From Cyanobium sp. ATX 6A2 (GTDB taxonomy: Bacteria > Cyanobacteriota > Cyanobacteriia > PCC-6307 > Cyanobiaceae): a stretch of DNA of 64,000 nt. The position numbers were made by a program, and so were the translations under genes. Shown here in pieces: positions 42,135-50,653 of this stretch (position 1 is its first letter; every line of letters starts with the position of its first letter). The stretch is from the NCBI RefSeq assembly GCF_024346355.1, contig NZ_JAGQCU010000002.1, positions 62,001 through 126,000 on the forward strand, written 5' to 3'. Under the pieces are notes generated by a model. It was not told the DNA's origin. It made no database searches and saw only the letters and a program-made list of their open reading frames with translations.

Positions 42135-43233
42135 CGGAGGCGGCAGCCGGTGCGGCAGTGGTCGTATTCGCCGGAGTGCCGAACGGCAGGGCGGCACCGC
42201 AGCCCTCGAACAGGCCGTAGTGGCGGCTGAAATCGCCGATGAACTCAAAATGCGGTGCCAGGCGGCTGTCCGCAAGCATGCGGAAGGTGTTGCCGCACAC
42301 CGGAAACACCTTGCCGGCCTCGATCCAGTGGTGCTTGTCGAAGGGCAGGGCGTGGGGGTGCTCGGCGATCGTGCCCCGGTAGATCACCGCCTGGCCGTGG
42401 TCTTCGCAGGCATCCTCCAGCTCGGGGATGGAGAACAGCCGGTAGGTGGCGGAGAAGAAGCGGATCGCGCCGGTGCGGGCGGCCAGCTCGGGATCGGTGA
42501 CCTCCAGGGGCCGGTCGCTCACCAGGCGGGGATCAGCGAAGCCGGCGCGGCGGGCCAGGCGCACGAAGTCGTTCCAGTAGAGGGCGCCGCTCAGGCATTC
42601 GCCGTAGAGCACCGGATCGTGGCGCAGGGCCTCGGGCACCCTCCGGTCGGCGTACACGTCGGCGAAGAAGAACTCGCCGCCGCTCTTGAGCAGGCGCCGC
42701 ACGCCATTGAGCACGGCCAGCTTGTCGGCCGAGAGATTCACTACGCAGTTGGAGATCACCAGATCGAAGCTGCCGGGCTCCAGGGGCAGCTGTTCGAGCT
42801 GTTCGATGCGGCCCTCCAGGAACGTCACGTTGGCGAAGCCGAACTGTTCGGCATGGTGCTGCTGGTGCCGGCGGGCCACCGCCAGCTGCTCCGGCGTCAT
42901 GTCCACCCCCACTACCGCGCCGCCGGGTCCCACCAGCTGGGCCAGCAGGTACACGTCGCGGCCACTGCCGCAGCCCAGATCCAGCACCCGCAGGCCCTCC
43001 AGCAGCGGCGGCACCACCAGGCCGCAGCCGTAGTAGCGCGACAGCACTTCGGGATGGATGCGGGCCAGCAGGGGACGCAGGGCTTCGGGCACGCTGCTGG
43101 CGTCGCAGCAGGCGTCGGTGCGCAGGTCGGCGCTACTGCTGAGGGTGGCGCCGTAGTACTCCTGCACGCCGCGGCTGACGTCGGTGGGGCTGCAGCAGCT
43201 GGTGGTGGAGGTGGCGTCTGTGGGGCTGGCCAT
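42112..43233 (-). CDS. arsM: Arsenite S-adenosylmethyltransferase
   Basis: Methylates trivalent arsenic using SAM; the first committed step of methylarsenical and arsenosugar formation. About 373 residues from ATG 43233. SAM motif VLDLGCGSGRDVYLLAQLVG. The three arsenic-binding cysteine sites of the family are visible: TDACC (Cys42/43), SNCVVNLS, and GECLSGALYW. The C-terminal half contains FPVCGNTFRML and ends in Cys-Cys. An upstream frame to 43407 is low-complexity and not included. It lies 40 bases downstream of the TVP38-flavoprotein gene. Confidence 0.93.
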   Translation of the reverse strand: MASPTDATSTTSCCSPTDVSRGVQEYYGATLSSSADLRTDACCDASSVPEALRPLLARIHPEVLSRYYGCGLVVPPLLEGLRVLDLGCGSGRDVYLLAQLVGPGGAVVGVDMTPEQLAVARRHQQHHAEQFGFANVTFLEGRIEQLEQLPLEPGSFDLVISNCVVNLSADKLAVLNGVRRLLKSGGEFFFADVYADRRVPEALRHDPVLYGECLSGALYWNDFVRLARRAGFADPRLVSDRPLEVTDPELAARTGAIRFFSATYRLFSIPELEDACEDHGQAVIYRGTIAEHPHALPFDKHHWIEAGKVFPVCGNTFRMLADSRLAPHFEFIGDFSRHYGLFEGCGAALPFGTPANTTTAAPAAASATSGACC

Positions 43234-43273
43234 GGAAGGGTGCAGGGGGTTGGACAGGAGGGCTTCGGTGGGC

Positions 43274-45478
43274 TCAGCCGCGCCGCCGCCAGGCGTGGTA
43301 GCGGCGCAGCCAGGGCATGAGGTGGTGGGGCACCCGCTGCTTCTTCCAGCTGGCGGCGGCGAACTTGTTGGCCTCCGCCATGGTGGGGTAGGCGTGAATG
43401 GTGGCAAAGATCCGGCCCAGCCCCAGGCCCCACTTCATCGCCAGCACGAACTCGGCCAGCAGCTCGCCGGCGTGCTCGCCCACGATCGTGGCGCCGAGGA
43501 TGCGGTCGCTGCCGGGCTGGGTAAGCACCTTCACGAAACCCTGCTCGGCGCTCTCCACGATGGCGCGGTCGAGTTCGTGCAGGGGGAAACGGGACACGTC
43601 CACAGCGATGGCCTGCTGCGCGGCGTCGGCTTCGGTGAGCCCCACCGTGGCCACCTCCGGTTCGGTGAAGGTGGTGCGGGGAATCACCCGGTAGTCGGCC
43701 TTGAAGGCGCGCAGGTTGCCGAACAGGGCGTTCACGGCCGCATACCAGGCCTGGTGGGCGGCGGTGTGGGTGAACTGGAACGGCCCGGCCACATCGCCGG
43801 CGGCGTAGATGTTGGGGTAGTTGGTCTGCAGGAAGGCGTTGGTGGTGACCGTGGCGCCGGTGGGGATGCCCAGCTCCTCCAGGCCGTAGCCCGTGAGCCG
43901 GGCGCGCCGGCCGAGGGCGCAGAGCACGGCATCGCAGGCGATCCGCTCCTGCCGTTCGCCCCGCTGCACCAGCACCGTCACCGCACCCTGGGGGCCTGGT
44001 TCCCGCTCGAAGCCGAGCACCTGGGCGCCCATGAGCAGGGTCACGCCGTCGGCCTCCAGGGCCCGCTGCACCTCGGCGGCCACGTCGGCGTCCTCCTTCT
44101 TCAGCAGGCGCTCGCTGCGCTGGATCTGGGTGATCGGCAGGCCCAGCTGGGCCAGGGCCTGGGCCAGTTCGCAGGCGATCGGCCCGCCCCCCAGCACCGC
44201 CAGCCGCGGCCGCTCCAGGGCGCAGCTGCCCAGCCAGCTCCACACCGTTTCGCTGGTGAGCAGGGGCACGGCATCGCTCCCCGGCCAGTGGGGCACAACC
44301 GGCTCGGCGCCGGTGGCCAGCACGATCGCGCGGGCCGTGAGCTTGTGCTCTTCCCCCTCGGGCCCCTGGATCGCCACGGTCCAGGGATCGAGCAGGCGGG
44401 CCTGGCCCCGCAGCACCTCCACCCCCAGGCCCTCGTAGCGCTCGACGCTGTCGTGGGGCGCGATCGCCTCCACCTTGGCGGCCACCCGCGCGAACACCTG
44501 CCGCACGCTCAGGCGCGGCTCCACCGGTTCGAGGCCGTAGCGGTCGGCGCGGCGCATGCGGGCCGCCAGCCGCGCCGAGCTGATCAGGGCCTTGCTGGGC
44601 ACGCAGCCGGTGTTGAGGCAGTCGCCGCCCATCTCGGCGCGCTCCACCAGGGTCACCCGCGCCTTCACCGTGGCGGCGATGTAGGAGGTCACCAGACCCG
44701 CCGCGCCGGCGCCGATCACGATCAGGTTGCGGTCGAACCGTCGGGGGCGCTGCCAGGGGCGGTAGAGACGCCAGATCTGCCAGCGGCGGGTGGCCGCCTT
44801 CGCCAGCCAGGGGAACAGGGCCAGCAGCAGCAGCGAGCCCAGCAGCGGGGGGCTGAGGATGCCCCCGAGTCCGCGCAGCTGGGCCAGCTGGGTGCCGGCG
44901 TTCACGTACACCAGGGTGCCGGGCAGCATGCCCAGCTGGCTGGTGAGGTAGAAGCTGACGGCCCGCATCGGCGTCAGCGCCATCAGCAGGTTGATCAGAA
45001 AGAAGGGGAACACCGGCGCCAGCCGCAGGCTGAGCAGGTAGAGCACCCCATCGCGCTCCACGCCCGCCTCGATCGGCGCCAGCTGGCGGCCGAAGCGGCG
45101 CCGCACCAGATCGCGCAGCAGGGTGCGGGCCACCAGGAACGCCAGCAGGGCGCCCAGGCTGGAGGCGAACGACACCAGCAGCGTGCCCAGCCCCAGGCCG
45201 AAGATCGCCCCGCCGGCCAGGGTGAGCACCGCGGCCCCCGGCAGCGACAGGGCCGTGACCAGCACGTAGATGACCATGTAGGCCCCCGCCACCAGCAGGG
45301 GCGATTGCGCCCGCCGCTCCAGCAGGGCGCCATGGGCGCGCTGCAGCCCCTCGAGGGTGAGCTGGCGGTGCAGGCCCAGGCCGAAGAACAGGACCACCAC
45401 CAGGGCGATGGCGGCGATCAGCAGCAGCTGGCGCCAGCGGGGGCGCCGGCCGGCCGGTGGAGATGGGGTTGAGGACAT
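43274..45478 (-). CDS. TVP38/TMEM64 membrane domain fused to a mercuric-reductase-like flavoprotein
   Basis: A 734-residue fusion. Residues 1-235 are a TVP38/TMEM64 (DedA-like) membrane domain, with GAAVLTLAGGAIFGLGLGTL and LRLAPVFPFFLINLL. From about 250 a class I disulfide flavoprotein follows: FAD loop NLIVIGAGAAGL (256-261), redox-active pair GGDCLNTGCVPSKA (Cys287/Cys292), NAD loop LAVLGGGPIACELA, and C-terminal HAYPTMAEANKF. Such fusions exist in other bacteria. The domain order places a thiol reductase on the cytoplasmic face. Upstream partner of arsM; reduction of an arsenical thiol is a reasonable guess only. Confidence 0.9.
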   Translation of the reverse strand: MSSTPSPPAGRRPRWRQLLLIAAIALVVVLFFGLGLHRQLTLEGLQRAHGALLERRAQSPLLVAGAYMVIYVLVTALSLPGAAVLTLAGGAIFGLGLGTLLVSFASSLGALLAFLVARTLLRDLVRRRFGRQLAPIEAGVERDGVLYLLSLRLAPVFPFFLINLLMALTPMRAVSFYLTSQLGMLPGTLVYVNAGTQLAQLRGLGGILSPPLLGSLLLLALFPWLAKAATRRWQIWRLYRPWQRPRRFDRNLIVIGAGAAGLVTSYIAATVKARVTLVERAEMGGDCLNTGCVPSKALISSARLAARMRRADRYGLEPVEPRLSVRQVFARVAAKVEAIAPHDSVERYEGLGVEVLRGQARLLDPWTVAIQGPEGEEHKLTARAIVLATGAEPVVPHWPGSDAVPLLTSETVWSWLGSCALERPRLAVLGGGPIACELAQALAQLGLPITQIQRSERLLKKEDADVAAEVQRALEADGVTLLMGAQVLGFEREPGPQGAVTVLVQRGERQERIACDAVLCALGRRARLTGYGLEELGIPTGATVTTNAFLQTNYPNIYAAGDVAGPFQFTHTAAHQAWYAAVNALFGNLRAFKADYRVIPRTTFTEPEVATVGLTEADAAQQAIAVDVSRFPLHELDRAIVESAEQGFVKVLTQPGSDRILGATIVGEHAGELLAEFVLAMKWGLGLGRIFATIHAYPTMAEANKFAAASWKKQRVPHHLMPWLRRYHAWRRRG

Positions 45479-45722
45479 GAAACAGGCTCGTCCCCGTCGT
45501 TACCCGTGAAGCCTCGCTGCGGATTGCCCGAAATGGGCAGGGCCCAAACCGGCAGCACGGGTTCGCTTCCCTGGAACAGTGCCGCGCTCTCCGCCATCAG
45601 CCGCGATCGTCGGCCCATGCTGGGATGGTGATGGCGGGAGCAGTGCCCCCTGGCCGATCCCGACGACCCAGACAACCTGGATCGTCTACCGCAGCCGGTT
45701 CGTAGGCAACTCGGGATCGTCC

Positions 45723-46454
45723 ATGGCCCTGGATCAATCGCAAACCTGGCCCGCCACGGAACTGCTGGACAGCATTCAGGTGGTGATCCCGGTGCGCGAT
45801 GAGCAGCAGACGCTCGCCCATGTGATCGGCCAGCTGCAGAGCCAGGGGCTGCGCCGCATCCGGGTGGTGGACAACGGCAGCCGCGATGGCAGCGCGGTGA
45901 TCGCCCTGGAGCTGGGAGCGGAGGTGCTCAGCGAACCGAGGCCCGGCTATGGCCGGGCCTGCTGGAGGGGTTGCGGGAACCTCGACCCTGCGACCCGCTG
46001 GCTGCTGTTCTGCGATGGCGATGGCAGCGACCCGATCGAGGAGCTGCCCCGCTTTCTGCAGCTGGCGCATCACCACGACCTGCTGCTGGGCGATCGCACC
46101 GCCACCGCCGCGGGGCGCGCGGCGCTCACGTCCCTGCAGCACTGGGGCAACCGGCTGGCCACGGCCCTGATCGCCCTGGGCTGGGGGGTTCGCTATCGCG
46201 ATCTGGGCCCCCTGCGGCTGGTGCGGCGTTCGGCCTTCGAGGCCATGGGGATGCGCGACCGCGGCTACGGCTGGACCCTGGAGATGCAGGTGCGGGCCAT
46301 CGAGCTCGGCCTGCGCAGTCGCGAGATTCCCATTTCCCATCGGCCGCGGCTGGCCGGAGACTCGAAGATCTCGGGACGCTGGGGAGCCAGCCTCCGGGCG
46401 GGGAGCGTGATCCTCACCACCCTCGGCCGGTTGTGGTTGCGGCGATGGCACTGA
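45723..46454 (+). CDS. Family 2 glycosyltransferase (DPM1-like)
   Basis: A 243-residue GT-A enzyme. VVIPVRDEQQTLAHVIGQL, RVVDNGSRDGS, CDGDGSDPIEELP (DxD-type metal site) and ISHRPRLAGDSKISG match polyprenol-phosphate hexose synthase-like GT2 proteins. No membrane tail. A likely product is a polyprenyl-linked sugar used by the membrane glycosyltransferase encoded next, whose ATG overlaps its stop (ATGA). ATG at 45723 begins just before the conserved strand. A link to arsenosugar glycosylation is inference from position. Confidence 0.82.
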   Translation: MALDQSQTWPATELLDSIQVVIPVRDEQQTLAHVIGQLQSQGLRRIRVVDNGSRDGSAVIALELGAEVLSEPRPGYGRACWRGCGNLDPATRWLLFCDGDGSDPIEELPRFLQLAHHHDLLLGDRTATAAGRAALTSLQHWGNRLATALIALGWGVRYRDLGPLRLVRRSAFEAMGMRDRGYGWTLEMQVRAIELGLRSREIPISHRPRLAGDSKISGRWGASLRAGSVILTTLGRLWLRRWH

Positions 46455-47797
46455 TGTCGCATCAGCCTGCTCAACAGCGTTCTCCAGAGCGGTTGCAGTG
46501 GCGCCGCTGGCCGGCTCGGCTGCGGCTGCCGGCCAGCGCCCTGCTGCTGATCGGCGGGGCGCTGATGATGCGCCCCCACGGCGATCTGTTCGACGCCGCC
46601 AACCTGCTGCCGTTCTGGATGGCCGCGGCCGTGATGGGGGTGGGGTTCGCCCTCTCCTGGTCGTTGGCCTCGATTCCCAGGGTGTTGTTCTGGGCGGTGG
46701 CGCTGCTCACGCGGCTGGCGCTGCTGGCCATGGAGCCCGGCGATGACATCTGGCGCTACCTCTGGGAGGGGGGAATCCAGTTGCAGGGGTTCAGTCCCTA
46801 TGCGCTGCCGCCGGATGCTGCGGCCCTGGAGGGGCTGCGCACGCCCTGGTGGCCGCAGATCAACCATCCGGACACCACCGCCATCTACCCACCCCTGGCC
46901 CAGCTGCTGTTTCGGCTGCATGCCGCCGTGGCCCAGCAGGTGCTGCTGTTCAAGCTCTCCTTTGTGGCCGCCGACCTGGCCATCTGCGGCCTGCTCGCCG
47001 CCCGCTTCGGCGCGGCGCGCACGGCGCTCTACGGCTGGAATCCGCTGGTGATCTATGGCATCAGTGGCGGCGGCCACTACGACAGCTGGTTCCTGCTGCC
47101 GCTGGTGGCGGGCTGGCTGCTGGCTGACCGCGATCCCCCGCTCCGGGGCCCCCGCCCCCAGGCCTGGATCGACCTGTTGCTGGGCCTGAGTGTGGCCCTG
47201 AAGTGGATCACCCTGCCGCTGCTGATCCATCGCGCCTGGAACCGCTGGCGCACGCTTCGGCGGCCCGGGCCCGTGCTCGGCACCGCGCTGCTGGGGCTGG
47301 CGCCGCTGCTGCTGGGGGCCCTGGTGTTCTGCCGGGGACCGGCCTGTCCACTGCTGCCCACCGGCTCCACGTTCATGCGCCATGGCCGCAGTGCCGAATG
47401 GATGCCCCACTGGATCGGCCAGCTCTGGCCCTGGACCCAGCAGATCAATGCCGTGCACGGGCTGCTGCTGCTGGTGGCCCTGGCGGTGCTGCTGGGCACC
47501 ACGGCGCGGCTGGGGGTGTTCGCCTGGCGCTACCTGCTGGCCCTGCTGCTGCTCTCACCGGTGGTGCACGCCTGGTACTTCATCTGGCTGATGCCCTTCG
47601 CCGTGCCCAGTCAGAACTGGGGGGCCCGGCTGGTGAGCCTCTCCGCCTTCGTGTACTTCGTGCTGCCCTCCCGGCTGCCGGACTGGCAGCTCAGCACCGC
47701 TGAGCGGCTGCTGCTGTGGCTGCCCCTGCTGGTGGGTCTGCTGCTGAGCCTGGAGCCACCGGGCCGTGAGCGAACCGATCCGGCTGTTCAGCGGTAA
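46454..47797 (+). CDS. GT-C-type integral membrane glycosyltransferase
   Basis: A 447-residue polytopic protein with around ten hydrophobic segments. GDDIWRYLWEGGIQLQGFSP and NHPDTTAIYPPLAQLLF are typical of polyprenol-phosphate-dependent mannosyl/hexosyltransferases of the GT-C fold, with Asp residues in an extracytoplasmic loop. LYGWNPLVIYGISGGGHYDS is another family-like stretch. Translationally coupled to the GT2 gene, which may supply its lipid-linked donor. Acceptor unknown. ATG 46445, nine bases upstream, is also in frame. Confidence 0.8.
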   Translation: MSHQPAQQRSPERLQWRRWPARLRLPASALLLIGGALMMRPHGDLFDAANLLPFWMAAAVMGVGFALSWSLASIPRVLFWAVALLTRLALLAMEPGDDIWRYLWEGGIQLQGFSPYALPPDAAALEGLRTPWWPQINHPDTTAIYPPLAQLLFRLHAAVAQQVLLFKLSFVAADLAICGLLAARFGAARTALYGWNPLVIYGISGGGHYDSWFLLPLVAGWLLADRDPPLRGPRPQAWIDLLLGLSVALKWITLPLLIHRAWNRWRTLRRPGPVLGTALLGLAPLLLGALVFCRGPACPLLPTGSTFMRHGRSAEWMPHWIGQLWPWTQQINAVHGLLLLVALAVLLGTTARLGVFAWRYLLALLLLSPVVHAWYFIWLMPFAVPSQNWGARLVSLSAFVYFVLPSRLPDWQLSTAERLLLWLPLLVGLLLSLEPPGRERTDPAVQR

Positions 47798-47827
47798 ACC
47801 CCCGTATCCGTCATCTGCCCTCAAGCC

Positions 47828-48691
47828 ATGCTCCCTGTCCGCCACCGCGCCCCGCTGGTTCTGCTCTGCGGGGTGCTGCTGCTCGGCGCCGCGGGCTGCG
47901 CCGGCGGACCGGCCGCGCTGCTGGGCCGCGGCACCAGCGGCAGCGCCGTCAGCGCCGCCGCCCAGCCACCCCTGGATCCAGCCGACCTCAACGCTGTGCT
48001 GGAGCGGGTGGTGGATGGGCGCGGCATGGTCGCCTACGAAGCCCTGCAGCGGGAACCGGCCCAGCTCGACCGCTACCTCCAGGCGCTGGCCGAACTCACC
48101 CCCGAGCGCTTCGCCTCCTGGAGCGAGGCCGAGCAGATCGCCCTGCTGATCAACGCCTACAACGCCCTCACCCTGCGCTCGATCATCGATCACGATCCGA
48201 TCCGGCCCACCATCAAGGCCATCCCCGGCGTGTGGAAATTCCGCCGCCACCCGGTGATGGGTCAGCGCCTCACCCTCGACGAGATCGAGCACCAGATCCT
48301 GCGGCGCGAGTACAACGAGCCCCGCATCCACGCCGCCCTGGTGTGTGCCGCCATCAGCTGCCCGCCGCTGCGCCGCGAGGCCTTCACGGGCCCGGAGCTG
48401 GAGCGGCAGCTGGAGGATCAGACCAACCGCTGGCTGGCCAGCAGCGAGGGTCTGCGGATCGACCGGGACGCCGGGGAGGTGGCCATCTCCTCGATCTTCG
48501 AGTGGTTTGGCGAGGACTGGCCGCGCGCCGACCCCGATGCCGCCCCCGTGCCGGGCCACGAGAGCGAGAGCGCCGTGCTGCACTTCATCGCCCGCCACCG
48601 CCCCGCGGAGGAGCAGGAGCTGGTGCTGGGGGGCAACTACCGCCTGGCCTATCTCCCCTACAACTGGGACCTGAACCGCCAGAGCCCATGA
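47828..48691 (+). CDS. DUF547 lipoprotein
   Basis: A 287-residue protein with a lipoprotein signal (LVLLCGVLLLGAAGC) and a DUF547 domain: SEAEQIALLINAYNALTLR, LTLDEIEHQILRREYNEPRI, and HAALVCAAISCPPLRREAF with the conserved CxxxSCPPLR. The NYRLAYLPYNWDLN end is also typical. DUF547 resembles papain-like/transglutaminase folds, but no activity is established. It follows the glycosyltransferases in the same direction. Confidence 0.88.
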   Translation: MLPVRHRAPLVLLCGVLLLGAAGCAGGPAALLGRGTSGSAVSAAAQPPLDPADLNAVLERVVDGRGMVAYEALQREPAQLDRYLQALAELTPERFASWSEAEQIALLINAYNALTLRSIIDHDPIRPTIKAIPGVWKFRRHPVMGQRLTLDEIEHQILRREYNEPRIHAALVCAAISCPPLRREAFTGPELERQLEDQTNRWLASSEGLRIDRDAGEVAISSIFEWFGEDWPRADPDAAPVPGHESESAVLHFIARHRPAEEQELVLGGNYRLAYLPYNWDLNRQSP

Positions 48692-48870
48692 GGAGCCGCG
48701 CTGGCACCAGCAATGGCGGTGCTGCAGCTCGATAGCCCGCCTGCAGCGCCCCCGACTCACGGCCCCGGCAATCCAGGCGGCGTGTTGAGCGGTACTTACA
48801 ACAGTCGACCGCAGGCGGTGTCTCCACAACGCCCCGGCTGCCGATCGACCTTTCCCTTGCCATCTTCGCC

Positions 48871-49095
48871 ATGACCTCCCTTTCCCGCCGGCTCTCCCAG
48901 GGCCTTGCCGCCGCCACGATCTCACTGGCGGCCCTGCCGCTCGCAGCCCAGGCCATGCCCCACCAGCGGGGCTCCCTCACCGGATGGCCTGCCTCCCCCG
49001 CCGCCGAACGCTCCCGTTGCGGTGCCGGTGGCTGTGGCGCGGCCCGCACCGGCGACTGCGGCCCGGCCCGCACCGGCTGCGGCCCCCGTCGCTGA
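48871..49095 (+). CDS. Exported Cys/Gly-rich small peptide 2
   Basis: A 74-residue protein with a clear signal peptide (MTSLSRRLSQGLAAATISLA, cleavage likely after AAQA). The mature part is 45 residues ending in RCGAGGCGAARTGDCGPART and a final CGPRR, giving evenly spaced Cys in Gly-rich CGxx units. The leader aligns with that of the peptide at 41308. GTG of the AhpD-like gene follows directly after the stop, so it is co-translated with that gene. Its function is unknown; metal or arsenical binding, or a modified-peptide precursor, are possibilities. Confidence 0.7.
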   Translation: MTSLSRRLSQGLAAATISLAALPLAAQAMPHQRGSLTGWPASPAAERSRCGAGGCGAARTGDCGPARTGCGPRR

Positions 49096-49671
49096 GTGAC
49101 CGTGCCGTCTTATCCCGTTCACACGATCGAGGCGGCTCCGGCCGCCTCCCGGCCTCTGCTGGAGCAGGCACAGGCCGCCTATGGCGTGGTGCCCAATCTC
49201 CTGGCGGTGCTGAGCAGCGCACCGCCGGTGCTCGAGGCCTACCTCACGCTCCAGAAGCTGTTTGCCGCCAGTTCGCTCTCGTCGGTTGAGCAACAGGTGG
49301 TGCTGCTCACGGTCAGCACCGACAACGCCTGCACCTACTGCGTGGCCGCCCACACCCTGATGGCCGGCACCCAGGGGGTCGACCCCGTTGTGCTGGAGGC
49401 GATCCGCTCCTCCAACAGCCTCGGCGATCCACGCCTCGAGGCCCTGCGCGCCTTCACCCAGGCGGTGGTCAGCAGCCGCGGCTGGCCCCCTCAGGACGTC
49501 CTGGATGGTTTTCTCGACGCCGGCTATGGCGAGGTGCAGGTGCTTGAGGTGGTGCTCGGCGTTGCCTTGAAGACCCTGTCGAACTACACCAATCACCTGA
49601 CAGGGACCCCCCTGGACCCCATGTTTGAGGCAACGCGATGGAGTGCCGGCGATGGCGTTGCAGACGATTGA
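49096..49671 (+). CDS. AhpD/carboxymuconolactone-decarboxylase-like protein
   Basis: A 191-residue all-helical protein of the AhpD-like superfamily. NACTYCVAAHTLM contains the CxxC pair and following His used in AhpD-type peroxidase or disulfide chemistry. From memory, an AhpD-like family recurs next to arsenosugar genes in other bacteria, which fits here. Starts at GTG 49096 or 49102. Its 3' end overlaps the DUF4079 gene start by 20 bases. Confidence 0.87.
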   Translation: MTVPSYPVHTIEAAPAASRPLLEQAQAAYGVVPNLLAVLSSAPPVLEAYLTLQKLFAASSLSSVEQQVVLLTVSTDNACTYCVAAHTLMAGTQGVDPVVLEAIRSSNSLGDPRLEALRAFTQAVVSSRGWPPQDVLDGFLDAGYGEVQVLEVVLGVALKTLSNYTNHLTGTPLDPMFEATRWSAGDGVADD

Positions 49672-50365
49672 CTGGCTCTGGCTGCTGCATCCGGCGCTGG
49701 CCGTGGTGGTGATCTACCCCCTGGTGGGCATGGTGGTGCGCCTGGGCGTGCAGGCCCGCCAGCGGCGCCTGGGGCAGAGCAAGCTGCCGGTGACCAGCGG
49801 CCGCGACCACGCCGATCTGGGCCGCTGGCTCACCGGATCCGTGGTGCTGGCCGTGCTGGTGGCGCTGGTGGTGGTGATCCTCACCAAGGTGCCGCTGGCC
49901 GAGTTTGCCGGAGGCCCCTCCCGCCTGGCTCTGCTCACCCTGGTCACGGCCGGTACGGCGGCGGCCTTCGCCGCGTTCTGGCGGGCGCGCCAGCCCCCCT
50001 TCCGGGCCAGCTTCGCGCTGCTCTGCTGGATCGGCCTGATCGGCCTCGGCCTGCAGCCGGAGGTGTGGCGCCTGAGCGACAACCCCCTGGAGCCGGCCTT
50101 CTGGCAGTCCCATTTCTGGGGCGGCATCGGTCTGATCGGGTTGCTGTTGTTCGCCATGGCGGCCAAGCCTGAAACCCAGCGCAGCCTGCGCTGGCGACGG
50201 CTGCACGTGTCCGCCACGGTGCTGGCGGCGGTGGTGCTGGTGGCCCAGGGCATCAGTGGCCCCCGGGATCTGCTGGAGATCCCCCTGCACTGGCAGAAGC
50301 CGGCGATCTACAGCTGCGACTTCGAAGCCCAGCAGTGCCCGGCGGTGCCCGCCCCCCAGTCCTGA
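49652..50365 (+). CDS. DUF4079 membrane protein
   Basis: A 237-residue polytopic membrane protein. WLLHPALAVVVIYPLVGMVV, SVVLAVLVALVVVILTKVPL, two mid helices and RRLHVSATVLAAVVLVAQGI give about five to six spans, the pattern of the cyanobacterial and plant DUF4079 family, which resembles cytochrome b561-like helical bundles. His residues near helix ends could bind heme, not verifiable here. ATG at 49652 lies inside the preceding gene, indicating coupling. Confidence 0.8.
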   Translation: MALQTIDWLWLLHPALAVVVIYPLVGMVVRLGVQARQRRLGQSKLPVTSGRDHADLGRWLTGSVVLAVLVALVVVILTKVPLAEFAGGPSRLALLTLVTAGTAAAFAAFWRARQPPFRASFALLCWIGLIGLGLQPEVWRLSDNPLEPAFWQSHFWGGIGLIGLLLFAMAAKPETQRSLRWRRLHVSATVLAAVVLVAQGISGPRDLLEIPLHWQKPAIYSCDFEAQQCPAVPAPQS

Positions 50366-50529
50366 TCGATCCCGTTCCTCCACTGGTCAACGGGTTGGCC
50401 GCCTAGACGGAGCTGTTCCCGCAGCGGTGGCTGTTTCCAGCCGCTATGGGGATTGCGGCCCTGGCCCTGGCCAGCTGCATGGAAGGGTGCACGCTGTTCA
50501 CCTCCCTGCTGGCTGGATTTGTGCCGGGA

Positions 50530-50653
50530 GCCCTGTTGTCCGCTGGTGATGCTCACGGTGCCCGGTGTGCTGATCGGGGCACCCCTCTGGGCCTGGCTGG
50601 CCAGTCGCCTGCCGCGCCTCTGGCTGGAGCGCGGTGTGGCGCCCAGGAGCAGA
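50530..50653 (+). pseudogene. Remnant of a TauE/SafE-type permease C-terminal segment
   Basis: From about 50548 one frame reads VMLTVPGVLIGAPLWAWLAS followed by RLPRLWLERG, closely resembling the last helices of TauE/SafE sulfite/anion exporters (PGxLxGAxLGAxLARRLP pattern). The preceding sequence, in another frame, reads CTLFTSLLAGFVPGALL. No start, no full gene: a full member has about 250 residues. It looks like a decayed permease between DUF4079 and arsC. Confidence 0.4.

Noticed and set aside
43184-45472. 762-codon plus-strand open frame opposite the TVP38-flavoprotein fusion
   Set aside because: Low-complexity shadow; the opposite strand has clear catalytic motifs.
48905-49099. Pro/Ala-rich 64-codon frame overlapping peptide 2
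   Set aside because: No signal peptide or conserved pattern; the overlapping frame with leader and Cys array is the better candidate.
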